A DNA stretch of 64,000 nucleotides from Woeseiaceae bacterium (GTDB taxonomy: Bacteria; Pseudomonadota; Gammaproteobacteria; Steroidobacterales; Woeseiaceae). The DNA lies in contig JAJFKS010000013.1 of NCBI GenBank assembly GCA_021773115.1, forward strand, positions 1 through 64,000, in the 5' to 3' direction. Below the pieces are notes generated by a model. That model was not told the origin of the DNA. It ran no database searches and was given only the letters and a program-made list of their open reading frames with translations. The position numbers were made by a program, and so were the translations under genes. Position 1 is the stretch's first letter; the number at the start of each line of letters is the position of its first letter. Shown piece by piece: positions 35,530 to 43,713 of this stretch.

Positions 35530-36075
35530 CTAGGCGAGCCAGCCGAAAACACCACCGGTCACGCCGGCGTAGATTGCGGCATCGAGGAAGGTCTTCAACG
35601 TCGATGACCAGGGGCGTCCAAACCAGACGCTTTCCTGCACGTACGCAACGCCGTAGCCAATGAAAGCAACTGCGCTGCTAATGCGGAAAATGTCCATGTA
35701 GTCGGCATCGACGGGTGCGGTGCGAGAGACGAAGTAAGCGCACAAGACGGCAATAAAGAGATTGTAGGCAAACATCATGAACATTTGCGGTGCCATGTTG
35801 GGCGCGCCGGAAGGCAGCACAGTGATGAATGCGATCGGCCCGTCCTTATATTTCTGCACAAGGTCCGGGTTTTTGAAATCAGACGGATCGGGGCAATGCG
35901 GGATATTGTATTGGCCCGGTGCCAGGCCTCGCAGGGCATTGCCGACGGCCTCCTCGTTTGGCGTCTTGCTCCAGTCTTTCCTGTGCCACGGCATCGCCAT
36001 CCAGATGACCGTGCCGGCGATGAAAGTCAGAACAGCCGAGCCGAGAATCGGCTGCCACAATGTCATAATGCTCAT
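35530..36075 (-). CDS. conserved hypothetical membrane protein
   Basis: 181 residues from the ATG at 36075. Hydrophobic segments lie at about 9-30, 95-115, 127-146 and 163-180; between the first two is a polar periplasmic-looking domain with NALRGLAPGQYNIPHCPDPS and a conserved-looking KYKDGPIAFITVLPSG. I recall such proteins as uncharacterised membrane proteins without an assigned family function. Divergent from the membrane protein gene at 36118, 42 bases away. Confidence 0.65.
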   Translation of the reverse strand: MSIMTLWQPILGSAVLTFIAGTVIWMAMPWHRKDWSKTPNEEAVGNALRGLAPGQYNIPHCPDPSDFKNPDLVQKYKDGPIAFITVLPSGAPNMAPQMFMMFAYNLFIAVLCAYFVSRTAPVDADYMDIFRISSAVAFIGYGVAYVQESVWFGRPWSSTLKTFLDAAIYAGVTGGVFGWLA

Positions 36076-36117
36076 AGTGTTCCCCTTTGAACGTGAATCC
36101 AAGGTATAGCAGAAACC

Positions 36118-36780
36118 ATGCTCCGATTCTTGCCACTCATTGTCGCAATTGTGCCGGTCGCGGGCGTGACGGCCGCTTACTGGCTCAACATTGACGCCGG
36201 TGTCCTGCCGGCCTGCGTGCCGTTCGCGGATGGCTGCACGTCAATCAGTGCCACGGGTCGTTACCTGCCGGGAAGTATGCCGTTTCGAGCCGCGCTGTTG
36301 CCGCAGGTCGCCCTGCTTTGCTTTCTGTGGCTGTTTTCAGCCGAGTACCTGAAAATCACTCGCCCGGGGCTTGCAGCGATTCGAAGAGCGATGCTGACTG
36401 CGGGCCTGACCGGCGCAATGGCGCTGATCGTGTACGTGACGTTTCTTGGAACGCATCATCCGGTTTATGAATTCATGCGACGTTTCGGAATTTATTTCTA
36501 CTTTCTTGGCACCGTACTCGCCCAGGTTTTGCTGACGCTCGCATTGCGGTCCTCAGGGCTCCGCCAGGTGATGCTGGCGTTTGTCATCGCACCGTTTGTT
36601 TTGGGGGTCGCGAATCTGCTACTCAAACTCGTCATCTCCGACCCAGACTGGATTGAAAATTCAATCGAATGGATCGTGGCGTTTCTAATGCAGTGCTGGT
36701 TCGTCTTGCTGTTCGTCGCGTGGCGCAGAGCCGGTTTGGCGATTACGGTTCGAACGGATTCGTCCAACGCGGATTCGTAA
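36118..36780 (+). CDS. six-helix membrane protein of uncertain family
   Basis: 220 residues with six hydrophobic segments (about 4-22, 63-80, 97-115, 128-148, 155-175, 185-205). After the first helix is a polar loop with CTSISATGRYLPGSMPF, somewhat like the Frag1/DRAM/Sfk1 family extracellular loop, but I am not sure of the match. The 3' end overlaps the convergent MbnH gene by 38 bases, an unusual arrangement that reduces independent termination of either transcript. Confidence 0.65.
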   Translation: MLRFLPLIVAIVPVAGVTAAYWLNIDAGVLPACVPFADGCTSISATGRYLPGSMPFRAALLPQVALLCFLWLFSAEYLKITRPGLAAIRRAMLTAGLTGAMALIVYVTFLGTHHPVYEFMRRFGIYFYFLGTVLAQVLLTLALRSSGLRQVMLAFVIAPFVLGVANLLLKLVISDPDWIENSIEWIVAFLMQCWFVLLFVAWRRAGLAITVRTDSSNADS

Positions 36781-37876
36781 GCACCGACTCGTCGGTCAGC
36801 GCGGTGAGAAATGCCAACAGATCGGCGCGCTCCTGATCGCTAAGCTCAAAGCCCACGACAAACTCTGACTTGTAAGGACTCAATCGCCCGTCGCCTGCCT
36901 GTGCCCCGGATTCGATCAGGCGACCGCCTCGCGCATAGTGATCAATCACTTCTTTGAGCGTCCGTATGCTGCCGTCATGCATGTAGGGTGCGGTGAGTGT
37001 GACGTTTCGCAGGCTCGGTGCCTTGAAACGCCCCATGTCGCGAACATCGCCGCTCATGTCATACAGTCCGGTATTGTCAGACGGATAGGCGCCCGAATGA
37101 TCGAGGTTGTACAATCCGTTGTTGTGAAACCCGACGCTTTCTACCGTTGCTGACGCATGTGTTGTGCTGTCGGTGAAGTTGAATCCACCATGGCAATGAA
37201 AGCACTCGAGACGTTCAGAAAAAAATAGATCCATACCCCGCTCGGCGCTTTCGCTCAATGCACCAGCGTCGCCGGCCAGGTAGTGGTCGTAAGGTGAATC
37301 GAAACTGATAATCGATCGAACGAAAGCGGCAGTAGCCCGAACCGCGTTCAAGACCGAGTAGGGATTTTCGTCGTTCGGAAATGTGCGCCTGGCAAGGACT
37401 CGGTATTCCGGGTCGGATGCCAGCAGCTCGCCCACTTCGGCTTCTCGCCCACCCATTCCCATTTCGACAGGATTATCACCAAGCAGTGGCGTCAGAGCCT
37501 GGTCCTCGAGTCGATCGAGCAATGAATTGGCCCAGGTCAGTCGACTCGCGTACGCCGTGTTCACCAACGACATCGAATTGCGTGGGTGCAATTCGCCGGT
37601 CGAGCCAATGGATCGAGGCCTGCCGTCTGTGAACGCCAGCCGCTGCATATGGCAGGTCGAACACGCCATAGTGCCATTTCCAGAAAGCCGCACGTCATAG
37701 AACAGCCAGCGACCGAGTTCGACCTTCTCAACGCTCATCGGGTTGTCATTTGGCACGCTGGGAGCGGGAAAGTCCGCAGGGATATCCCAGTGATAAGCCG
37801 GCTGTTTTCCCAGCTGAATGACAACCGCACTCGCCATCGCAATGGCGAGTGCCAGCAGCAAGATTCTTGTTCTCAA
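36743..37876 (-). CDS. mbnH: MbnH-like diheme cytochrome c peroxidase family protein
   Basis: 377 residues if translation begins at the TTG at 37876, whose first bases overlap the mbnP-like stop. The signal anchor is LLLALAIAMASAVVIQL. Two heme c sites are present: ACSTCHMQRLAFTDG near residue 70 and LECFHCHGGFNF near 225, plus PSLRNVTLTAPYMHDGS, the typical peroxidase-family block. MbnH forms a bis-Fe(IV)-like state and oxidises a Trp of MbnP to kynurenine. Coupled to mbnP upstream, so the pair is functional by layout. Periplasmic. Confidence 0.85.
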   Translation of the reverse strand: MRTRILLLALAIAMASAVVIQLGKQPAYHWDIPADFPAPSVPNDNPMSVEKVELGRWLFYDVRLSGNGTMACSTCHMQRLAFTDGRPRSIGSTGELHPRNSMSLVNTAYASRLTWANSLLDRLEDQALTPLLGDNPVEMGMGGREAEVGELLASDPEYRVLARRTFPNDENPYSVLNAVRATAAFVRSIISFDSPYDHYLAGDAGALSESAERGMDLFFSERLECFHCHGGFNFTDSTTHASATVESVGFHNNGLYNLDHSGAYPSDNTGLYDMSGDVRDMGRFKAPSLRNVTLTAPYMHDGSIRTLKEVIDHYARGGRLIESGAQAGDGRLSPYKSEFVVGFELSDQERADLLAFLTALTDESVLTNPRWTNPFEP

Positions 37877-38679
37877 TGCAGCACCTGGAAGACAGAGCCG
37901 ACTGAGCCTGGCTGATTTGCAAACGTGAGGCCCAGCGCGCCGAACATCCCTGCGCACTCGGTTTCAGCCGGCCCCGAAGAGCAGTCGCTGCGCTCGCCAT
38001 TGCGTAAATCGACTCCGGCAAACAGCGCTGACAAGTCAATTCCGACACGATCCGACGGCACGAAATGGGGCAGCTCAACGATGATGCGATTTGGCGCATC
38101 GCAGGAACGAATGTCTCGTACCGTACCGTTACACGCTATGCTGCCCAGATGCAGCCACGTCCCGTCGCTCTCCGTTACAACGCCGGCACGCAGGAATTTG
38201 TAGCCTGAGCGCCAATGCCAGTGCATTGCCGGGTCATTGAGCGGCGCCGCCGCAAGCAAAGGGTTGGCATGATTCAGCTCGAACGGGACGCCCACCGTGA
38301 AGCGAATCCCGGTGAAGTCGGAAATGTCGGCCACGCCGTGAATCCTGGTATGGGTGTCTGCAGTGCCGTTGGCGCAGCTCGCTTCGCCGTTTTCGAGATC
38401 GACCATGGCCACGGTTGCTTGCTGCCAGCGGTCGTCCTCAATAAATTCGACGGTATGAAAAGCCCCATTTGAATCGATCAGTTGCAGATCCGAGACAAAA
38501 AAACGCAAGTCTGAGAGCGAATACGGGCCCCGATTGCAGTTGATCGGCTGGCCTTCCCAGGTCGCAGCGAAAGGGATCTGCACAGCATTTTTTTTCGCCG
38601 AACACGCCGCGCTTGCAACAAGAATGCTGGCCAGCAGAAAGAGGCTAGCTGGATGCTTTACTGACCTCACCGGCTGCAT
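37873..38679 (-). CDS. mbnP: MbnP-like copper-binding lipoprotein
   Basis: 268 residues from the ATG at 38679; starts slightly up- or downstream are possible because the gene overlaps the coiled-coil gene. The signal peptide ends in a lipobox, LVASAACS. The MbnP family features include YSLSDLRFFVSDLQLID, the MHWHWRSGYKF metal/Trp block near the middle, and four or more Cys (SCANG, IACNG, SCDAP). In MbnP a Trp is converted to kynurenine by MbnH and the protein binds copper. The stop overlaps the MbnH start, so they are translationally coupled. Confidence 0.85.
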   Translation of the reverse strand: MQPVRSVKHPASLFLLASILVASAACSAKKNAVQIPFAATWEGQPINCNRGPYSLSDLRFFVSDLQLIDSNGAFHTVEFIEDDRWQQATVAMVDLENGEASCANGTADTHTRIHGVADISDFTGIRFTVGVPFELNHANPLLAAAPLNDPAMHWHWRSGYKFLRAGVVTESDGTWLHLGSIACNGTVRDIRSCDAPNRIIVELPHFVPSDRVGIDLSALFAGVDLRNGERSDCSSGPAETECAGMFGALGLTFANQPGSVGSVFQVLH

Positions 38680-39199
38680 CTTCCGCACCGCCATTATTCG
38701 CTGCGGTTCCTGAATCGGGGCTATCGGGAGCAAAGGAATAGTCGAGCACTCCGGTTGCGATCATATCGGTTGAAGCTTGGGCGACCGACAGCTCGGTTTC
38801 TACTTCGCGTATCTTTGCTTCTGCGTGGACGCTCTCCGTCGCACGGTCGGTCAGTTCTGCACGCAGTTCACGCGTTTTCAGAACGGAGTCCTTGAGATCG
38901 CGGGACAACTTTTCAATCTTCGACTGTTGCTCGGTTATGACGTTGTCACGGCGCTCCAGGCCGGTGCTTGTTTCCCTGAGTTCATCATCGAGCTTTTCAG
39001 CCTTCGCGCGAGTGGTTTCAATTTCGCTGCGGGCAATTCTCAATTCTGCTTCCATCTCCCGTATCCGGTCGTCCCGTGGATCACGTTTTCGGGCGCGAAA
39101 CCTCGCTGATATGGCGGCACTGATCGATGCCAGGATCCAGCCCAGCAGAAAGGCTCCACCCGCTGCCAGGATCAATTCAAATGGGAGTTCTACGAACAT
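38645..39199 (-). CDS. single-pass membrane protein with long coiled coil
   Basis: 184 residues. One membrane helix (ELILAAGGAFLLGWILASIS, about 7-27) followed by a basic patch (RFRARKRDPRDDRIRE) and a coiled coil from about 45 to 145, rich in Glu, Arg and Leu (REMEAELRIARSEIETTRAK). The tail is short, acidic and disordered (Ala/Gly/Ser/Asp rich). No family recognised. Topology with the basic patch suggests a cytoplasmic coiled coil. It precedes mbnP with an overlap, so the three genes may be one transcript, but a functional link is only inferred. Confidence 0.65.
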   Translation of the reverse strand: MFVELPFELILAAGGAFLLGWILASISAAISARFRARKRDPRDDRIREMEAELRIARSEIETTRAKAEKLDDELRETSTGLERRDNVITEQQSKIEKLSRDLKDSVLKTRELRAELTDRATESVHAEAKIREVETELSVAQASTDMIATGVLDYSFAPDSPDSGTAANNGGAEDAAGEVSKASS

Positions 39200-39368
39200 C
39201 GCAACATAATTAATTGATTTAGATGATCAATAAAGGACGGAGTTCTCAGTACTGATATGCACCGTTTGGGCACGGAGAACGCTTGTCGCTACAATAGCAC
39301 GCGGATAAAAATTATTATTCACTTATAAAACAAAATGTTAAAGTTAATTTATAAAGTAATTTATAACC

Positions 39369-40220
39369 TCAAAAACTGCGCCGACACCAGTGCTGTTCCG
39401 ATTGTTCATCCAGAAATGCTTCGGCGCTTGCGCCCTTCAACATGGCCAGTGTACTGAGCATTCCGGCCTGCGTACAGGTGTCTGCGGCCACTGTAACGGA
39501 TGCCGGGGCGTCGGCAACGGGCCAACCGGTTTTCGGGTTGAGGACATGGCTGTATCGCCGCCCGTCTTTTTCGACGTATCGACGTGCATCGCCGCTCGTC
39601 GCGAGCGCGCCCTGCCTGAGTCTCAACATCGCCTCAGCCTGGCCCGCTTCAAGCGCTTCAATACCGATAGTCCAGGAGCGACTTCGACGGGGTGGTCCGG
39701 TGACAGCGAGGTCGCCGCCCAGGTTGACCAGGCACGGTGTCGGGCCGGCTTCACGCAACAATGCGATTGCGCGGTCTACCGTGTATTCCTTGCCAATGCC
39801 GCCGAGGTCGATTTCCATGCCGGGCAATAAGGTCAGCTCCGGCGCTTGCCACGATGCCCTGCCCCAACCGATTAGCGGCAATAAGTCCTTGATCGCAGCG
39901 ACTCCGGGGACACGGTCACTGCCATCAAAGGTCCAGACTCGGCGCAATACGCCGGACGTGATGTCAAACAGGCCGTCACTCAGCGAGAACAAGACATTGG
40001 CAAAATCCAGCAGCTGCGCCGTTTCCTGATCGACACGCACTGTTGCCCCGTTGGCGGCGTTGATGTGGTTGACAACATTGCCCTCGAGGTAACGGCTGAA
40101 CTTGTCTTCGATGCGCCATACCTCATCCGCGGCCAGTGTCGCGAGGGCTCTGGCATCGACCTCGGACGGCGCCTCGGTCAGCAGCTCGCAAGGGCTGCCC
40201 ATCGCTTGAAAGCGTGCCAC
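39369..40220 (-). CDS. apbE: FAD:protein FMN transferase ApbE
   Basis: 283 residues, starting at a GTG (40220). It has the ApbE signatures: ARFQAMGSPCELL at the start, EDKFSRYLEGNVVNHIN, the GGIGKEYTVDRAIALL block, LVNLGGDLAVTGPP, and the late SHVLNPKTGWPVADAP with DTCTQAGMLSTLAM, where the Mg ligand Asp/Thr sit. ApbE transfers FMN from FAD to a Thr/Ser in a target motif outside the cytoplasm. No clear signal peptide is seen at this start, and no upstream start restores one. Its likely target is the neighbouring DUF3570 protein, which carries the motif. Confidence 0.92.
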   Translation of the reverse strand: MARFQAMGSPCELLTEAPSEVDARALATLAADEVWRIEDKFSRYLEGNVVNHINAANGATVRVDQETAQLLDFANVLFSLSDGLFDITSGVLRRVWTFDGSDRVPGVAAIKDLLPLIGWGRASWQAPELTLLPGMEIDLGGIGKEYTVDRAIALLREAGPTPCLVNLGGDLAVTGPPRRSRSWTIGIEALEAGQAEAMLRLRQGALATSGDARRYVEKDGRRYSHVLNPKTGWPVADAPASVTVAADTCTQAGMLSTLAMLKGASAEAFLDEQSEQHWCRRSF

Positions 40221-40258
40221 AAAGCCCTTTTGCGCGGGCTCAATGCTGACTTCGCGAG

Positions 40259-41575
40259 TTATTTGCTAAACCGGTAGCTAAATTGAACGATCAGGGCATT
40301 CAGGTCCGGGTAATTGTCGCGCAAGCTTTGCTTGCCGATCAGCTGACCGGCGGGAATCGAACCCATTTGCTGGTACCACTCAATACGCAGGCTCATGTCG
40401 TTGTCATTGCGATTTTTCCAGCCGAATTTGAGCCCGGCGGTAATGGCATCAAATTTGCCGAGGCGATAATCGGATGATGCGAACGCAGGCAACGGGGCGC
40501 CGTCGACCAGGCTCAAACGATAGAAATTGGCCTCACTTTGTGAATACCAGCGCAGGTGGGGTTCGAGGTATTTGTCGTCTGACAGCGGCCAGCGATAACG
40601 CACGTCAAGGGTGTGCGAATCGATGTCCCAGTCATCGGTCATGTAGCGATACGAGGCATCCAGTACCTTGCCGTCCATGTAGTATTTTGCCTGCGTGTAG
40701 AGACTGTGCTTGGCGCGATCATCCGGCCGCCCTTCGAACACAAACTCATGCGATGGGCCTGATAGCGGCCCAGGCGCCACCCGCTGTATCGTGTCGCCGG
40801 TGGTGCCATCGACGATGCTCAGCACTTTGTAGGGATTGTTGAGGTAGCCACTTTCGCTGGCGTACGAGTAGTTGGCCTGCAAGACCAGCTTACGAGAAAC
40901 CACTTGTGTGACACCCAGGATAACGTCCAGCACATCTTTGTCGCGCTGCGACTGCGGCCGGTTGCTGGTGTCGCCAATGTCCAGCATTGACGTAAATGGA
41001 ATGGGTGCGCCACCCTCGGGATCGAATTCATCCTGCGCAATCGAAATGCCGGCTGAAAGGGTGGTATTGCGCTGATTGAAATCCTTGGAGAATCGTCCGT
41101 TCAGGCCCAAGTGGAAATAGTCGTACTCGTTGGACGCGCTGAAACCGAAATTCACCTGGCTGGTTTCGCCAATGGGTTGTTGCCAGTTACCGGTCAAAGC
41201 CACGCGCGTATCCAGGAATGTATCGTCAAGCGGTAGCACGCCGGCGGGAACGACATACGCGGCGTTGCCGGAGGGGCGCGTAAATGTCTGCGGCACGTCC
41301 TGGCGGATTGCACCGCTGGGTGTTGCGCCAGTCAGCGAGTCCACAGTCAGGCTGACCGTCAGACTGCGATCATCAACAAAGAGTCGTCGCACGATCGCCC
41401 TGAGACTGAGATCTTGTACCCGGCTCTCATCTTCGCCGTAGTACAGCAAGGACGTATTGAAGTCCCATTTCGGCACTTCCTGCGCATCGACGGCCGTCGT
41501 CACGCCAGTTCCGAGCAGCGCGCAGCTCGCGGTCGCGAGTGCGGCGGATATTGATTTGTCTTTAGTTACAGCCAC
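40259..41575 (-). CDS. DUF3570 outer-membrane-like beta protein with flavinylation motif
   Basis: 438 residues from the GTG at 41575 (MAVTKDKS), which overlaps the DUF4266 stop by 14 bases; this matches the usual start of the family. A signal peptide is seen (ALATASCALLGTGVTTAVDA). The rest is rich in alternating beta strands and aromatic residues, ending in ALIVQFSYRFSK, the terminal Phe/aromatic pattern of outer membrane beta-barrels. Residues 79-87 read DSLTGATPS, matching the ApbE target consensus D-x-x-S/T-G-A-S/T-x-S/T; Thr85 would carry FMN. Operon order TlpA-DUF4266-DUF3570-ApbE supports this. Confidence 0.88.
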   Translation of the reverse strand: MAVTKDKSISAALATASCALLGTGVTTAVDAQEVPKWDFNTSLLYYGEDESRVQDLSLRAIVRRLFVDDRSLTVSLTVDSLTGATPSGAIRQDVPQTFTRPSGNAAYVVPAGVLPLDDTFLDTRVALTGNWQQPIGETSQVNFGFSASNEYDYFHLGLNGRFSKDFNQRNTTLSAGISIAQDEFDPEGGAPIPFTSMLDIGDTSNRPQSQRDKDVLDVILGVTQVVSRKLVLQANYSYASESGYLNNPYKVLSIVDGTTGDTIQRVAPGPLSGPSHEFVFEGRPDDRAKHSLYTQAKYYMDGKVLDASYRYMTDDWDIDSHTLDVRYRWPLSDDKYLEPHLRWYSQSEANFYRLSLVDGAPLPAFASSDYRLGKFDAITAGLKFGWKNRNDNDMSLRIEWYQQMGSIPAGQLIGKQSLRDNYPDLNALIVQFSYRFSK

Positions 41576-41774
41576 AACCGCCTCCACCAAATGCCCTTCC
41601 ACCGCTGGAGGCTTCCTTGCTGAAATAGATATGGTCGTCTGTGGCTGCTTCCGCTGCATCCGTGGTGAGCTGCATTTCATCTTTGGCGAGGATGTCGCGC
41701 TCCCAGGGTTCTACACCCATCGATGAGCACGCGCTCATCGCGACCAGAACCAGCAGCAGTAGTCCGTTCTTCAC
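41562..41774 (-). CDS. DUF4266 small lipoprotein with Cys-rich tail
   Basis: 70 residues. The signal ends in a lipobox (LVLVAMSACS, Cys at 16), followed by a conserved GVEPWERDILAKDEMQL block and a Gly-rich end (FGGGGCGCN). This is the DUF4266 family layout. The last two Cys could bind a metal or form a redox pair with TlpA (inference). The gene overlaps both neighbours: its ATG overlaps the TlpA stop (ATGA) and its 3' end overlaps the DUF3570 start, so all three are coupled. Confidence 0.85.
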   Translation of the reverse strand: MKNGLLLLVLVAMSACSSMGVEPWERDILAKDEMQLTTDAAEAATDDHIYFSKEASSGGRAFGGGGCGCN

Positions 41775-42220
41775 AATTCATTCTCCCTATTGAGTGCATG
41801 CCGAATCCGCGCTTCATATTCGTCTTGCGCCTTAACCTTGAATCCGGGATGTCGTTCAACAGGCTCACCATTGCGAGCAATGAGGACCGAGGTGGGCATG
41901 ACCTGGACCTTGAATTCCCGGGCCGTGAGCCCGTTTGGGTCGTAGTGAATTGCGAACTGAGCCGGGTAGGTTTCCAAGAATTTTTCAGCATCGCGACTGT
42001 CATTGTCGAGGTTGACAGCGATGATCACGAGCCCATCATCGGCGTACTTGCGTTGCATCTCGTTCATCCAGGGAAATGACCGTCGGCACGGGATACACCA
42101 GGAAGCCCAGAAGTCGACCAGGACTACCTTGCCGCGGTGCGAGTCCAGCTCCAGACTTGAGTCGGCGGTTGCGGTGCTGGTCAGCAGGACCAGAAGAACA
42201 AGAATCAGTGTGCGTTGCAT
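41771..42220 (-). CDS. TlpA-like thioredoxin-fold lipid-free periplasmic protein
   Basis: 149 residues. Signal peptide at 3-19 (TLILVLLVLLTSTATA). The TlpA/ResA fold follows, with VDFWASWCIPCRRSFPWMN giving the CxxC active site WCIPC and KVQVMPTSVLIARNG giving the cis-Pro. It acts as a periplasmic thiol-disulfide reductase, often for cytochrome or metal-site Cys. Here its gene is coupled to the DUF4266 lipoprotein, whose C-terminal Cys pair is a plausible client. Its 5' end overlaps the GlpQ gene by 16 bases. Confidence 0.9.
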   Translation of the reverse strand: MQRTLILVLLVLLTSTATADSSLELDSHRGKVVLVDFWASWCIPCRRSFPWMNEMQRKYADDGLVIIAVNLDNDSRDAEKFLETYPAQFAIHYDPNGLTAREFKVQVMPTSVLIARNGEPVERHPGFKVKAQDEYEARIRHALNRENEL

Positions 42221-43206
42221 TTTTTTACCACGAGATCCGGGAAGTCAGTAAAGAGTCCATCGATATTCAGTTTTTCGATCGCAAAGCTGAGTAGCGCCTC
42301 AAAGCTTGAGAATCCCGGTGGAAGCTCGTCCTTTCGAAACGTATAGGGATGCACGGCGAGTCCTGCTTCATGCGCACGCGATACCAGCCCGGAATCCCGG
42401 ACCTCGCCCTTCGCGCCAAGCCGATACAGGCGATTGACCCAGGGGCCGATCCCGTCAACCGTTTTGGCCAGGCGTTTAAGTCCGCGGGACGTTCGCAATG
42501 GATCATAGTCGGTCGACGATTCCTGCCAGTCATTCTCACCGATGAGCTGAATCAGCTTGAGTGGGCAATGATGATAATCACGAATTCGCCTGAGTTCCGA
42601 CGCGTCAAAGCATTGCACATAAACGGCATCGTCATGCGAGGTATAGCCAAAATCCGACAACACCTGCAAAAACAGCGGTGTTATCTCCAGGCCTTCCTTG
42701 CGGTGCCACGCCGGCCGCTTGATTTCGGGATAGATCCCGATAGGGCGACCCAGGCTTTCTTGCATGTCTTGAATAAAACTTAGCTCCTCGGCAAAGGTCT
42801 GCACACGAAAGTCCTCACCAGTGGATTGGAAGCGCCCGGGGTATACCGGTGATCCGTCCGCAGTCGTCCGTTCATGTACTGACAGCTGTCTGATGTCGCA
42901 GAGCGAAAAATCCTTCGCATAGTACCGGCCGTCGGACCGCTGCCGACCTGGAAACAGCTCTCTGACGTTGCTTACGCGATCAAGATGGATGTCGTGCAGG
43001 ACGATCAGTTCGCCGTCCCGGGTGGCAACGACATCCTGTTCGAGGTAGTCGGCGCCCATCGTGTAGGCGAGCGCTTTGGCAGGGAGTGTATGTTCCGGCA
43101 AATATCCGGACGCACCACGATGAGCAATAACGACTGGTCTAATCGGTTGGCCCGTCCGCGTCGAAACCGGGGAAATCCAGCACTTCCCACCGGGACGTAT
43201 CCTCAC
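42205..43206 (-). CDS. glpQ: glycerophosphodiester phosphodiesterase
   Basis: 333 residues at most; the GTG at 43206 overlaps the upstream gene by 68 bases and a start nearer 43145 is possible but would need a rare codon. The GDPD core is complete: VVIAHRGASGYLPEHT (His, Arg, Glu), ADYLEQDVVATRDGELIVLH (Glu, Asp, His), then GIYPEIKRP (Glu, Lys) and late LFTDFPD. Length and the inserted segments fit GlpQ rather than the short UgpQ. It hydrolyses deacylated phospholipids to glycerol-3-phosphate. No signal peptide is evident with either start, so location is uncertain. Confidence 0.88.
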   Translation of the reverse strand: MRIRPGGKCWISPVSTRTGQPIRPVVIAHRGASGYLPEHTLPAKALAYTMGADYLEQDVVATRDGELIVLHDIHLDRVSNVRELFPGRQRSDGRYYAKDFSLCDIRQLSVHERTTADGSPVYPGRFQSTGEDFRVQTFAEELSFIQDMQESLGRPIGIYPEIKRPAWHRKEGLEITPLFLQVLSDFGYTSHDDAVYVQCFDASELRRIRDYHHCPLKLIQLIGENDWQESSTDYDPLRTSRGLKRLAKTVDGIGPWVNRLYRLGAKGEVRDSGLVSRAHEAGLAVHPYTFRKDELPPGFSSFEALLSFAIEKLNIDGLFTDFPDLVVKKCNAH

Positions 43207-43615
43207 CCCGACCTTGCCGACTCAGCGCATCGGCGATTTCGCGATCATTCCATTCAACGGTTTCGCCGCAGCGCTGCGCCATTTCTGGCGGCGTTTCAAT
43301 GAGACCGGCGAAGGGGCGAATCGCGACCATCCCTATGTCGTTGGCATCGGCCACATCCATCATGAATTTAATGAGGTCGGTGTTCTGCTCGTAGGCGTCC
43401 GGCAGCACGATGACGACTTCGGATTCCTTGATCTGGGCAATTAATTCGTCCTTGATTGCCTGCACGCCACCCTCTTTCGGGACGTTTTCGGGCTTGCTGA
43501 CATTCAGGTAATAAAACCTGTCGACGCTTTCCAGAAACTCGAACACGCGCAGGTAGTCGAGGCTTTCATGGAAGGCGTGGGTTGCGAATACCGTTATCGG
43601 GTTATTTTCTGACAC
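43139..43615 (-). CDS. TIR-like nucleotide-binding protein (MTH538/DUF1863, ThsB-like)
   Basis: 158 residues, starting at a GTG with AGGAG eight bases upstream. The fold resembles the DUF1863/MTH538 TIR-like domain: VFATHAFHESLDYLRVFEFL, then DRFYYLNVSKPEN, AIKDELIAQIKESEVVIVLP and MMDVADANDIGMVAIRPFAG. This is the architecture of ThsB-type proteins, which in Thoeris defence make a signal from NAD, but related stand-alone proteins have other roles. No ThsA or NADase partner is next to it; the following gene is glpQ, overlapping. Whether it is a sensor, signalling enzyme or housekeeping protein is open. Confidence 0.7.
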   Translation of the reverse strand: MSENNPITVFATHAFHESLDYLRVFEFLESVDRFYYLNVSKPENVPKEGGVQAIKDELIAQIKESEVVIVLPDAYEQNTDLIKFMMDVADANDIGMVAIRPFAGLIETPPEMAQRCGETVEWNDREIADALSRQGRGEDTSRWEVLDFPGFDADGPTD

Positions 43616-43713
43616 CTATTGCTCCTGTTTCGGTGCTACGGACCAAGTTTAGCGAATAAAACGGCACCGCGCGCGTAGCACTGCCATCCGCGTTTCGGTA
43701 TCGTATGCACCGC

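Noticed and set aside
43139..43615. Full Thoeris defence system
   Set aside because: Only a ThsB-like fold is present; no ThsA or other effector lies within several kilobases, so I report an isolated TIR-like protein.
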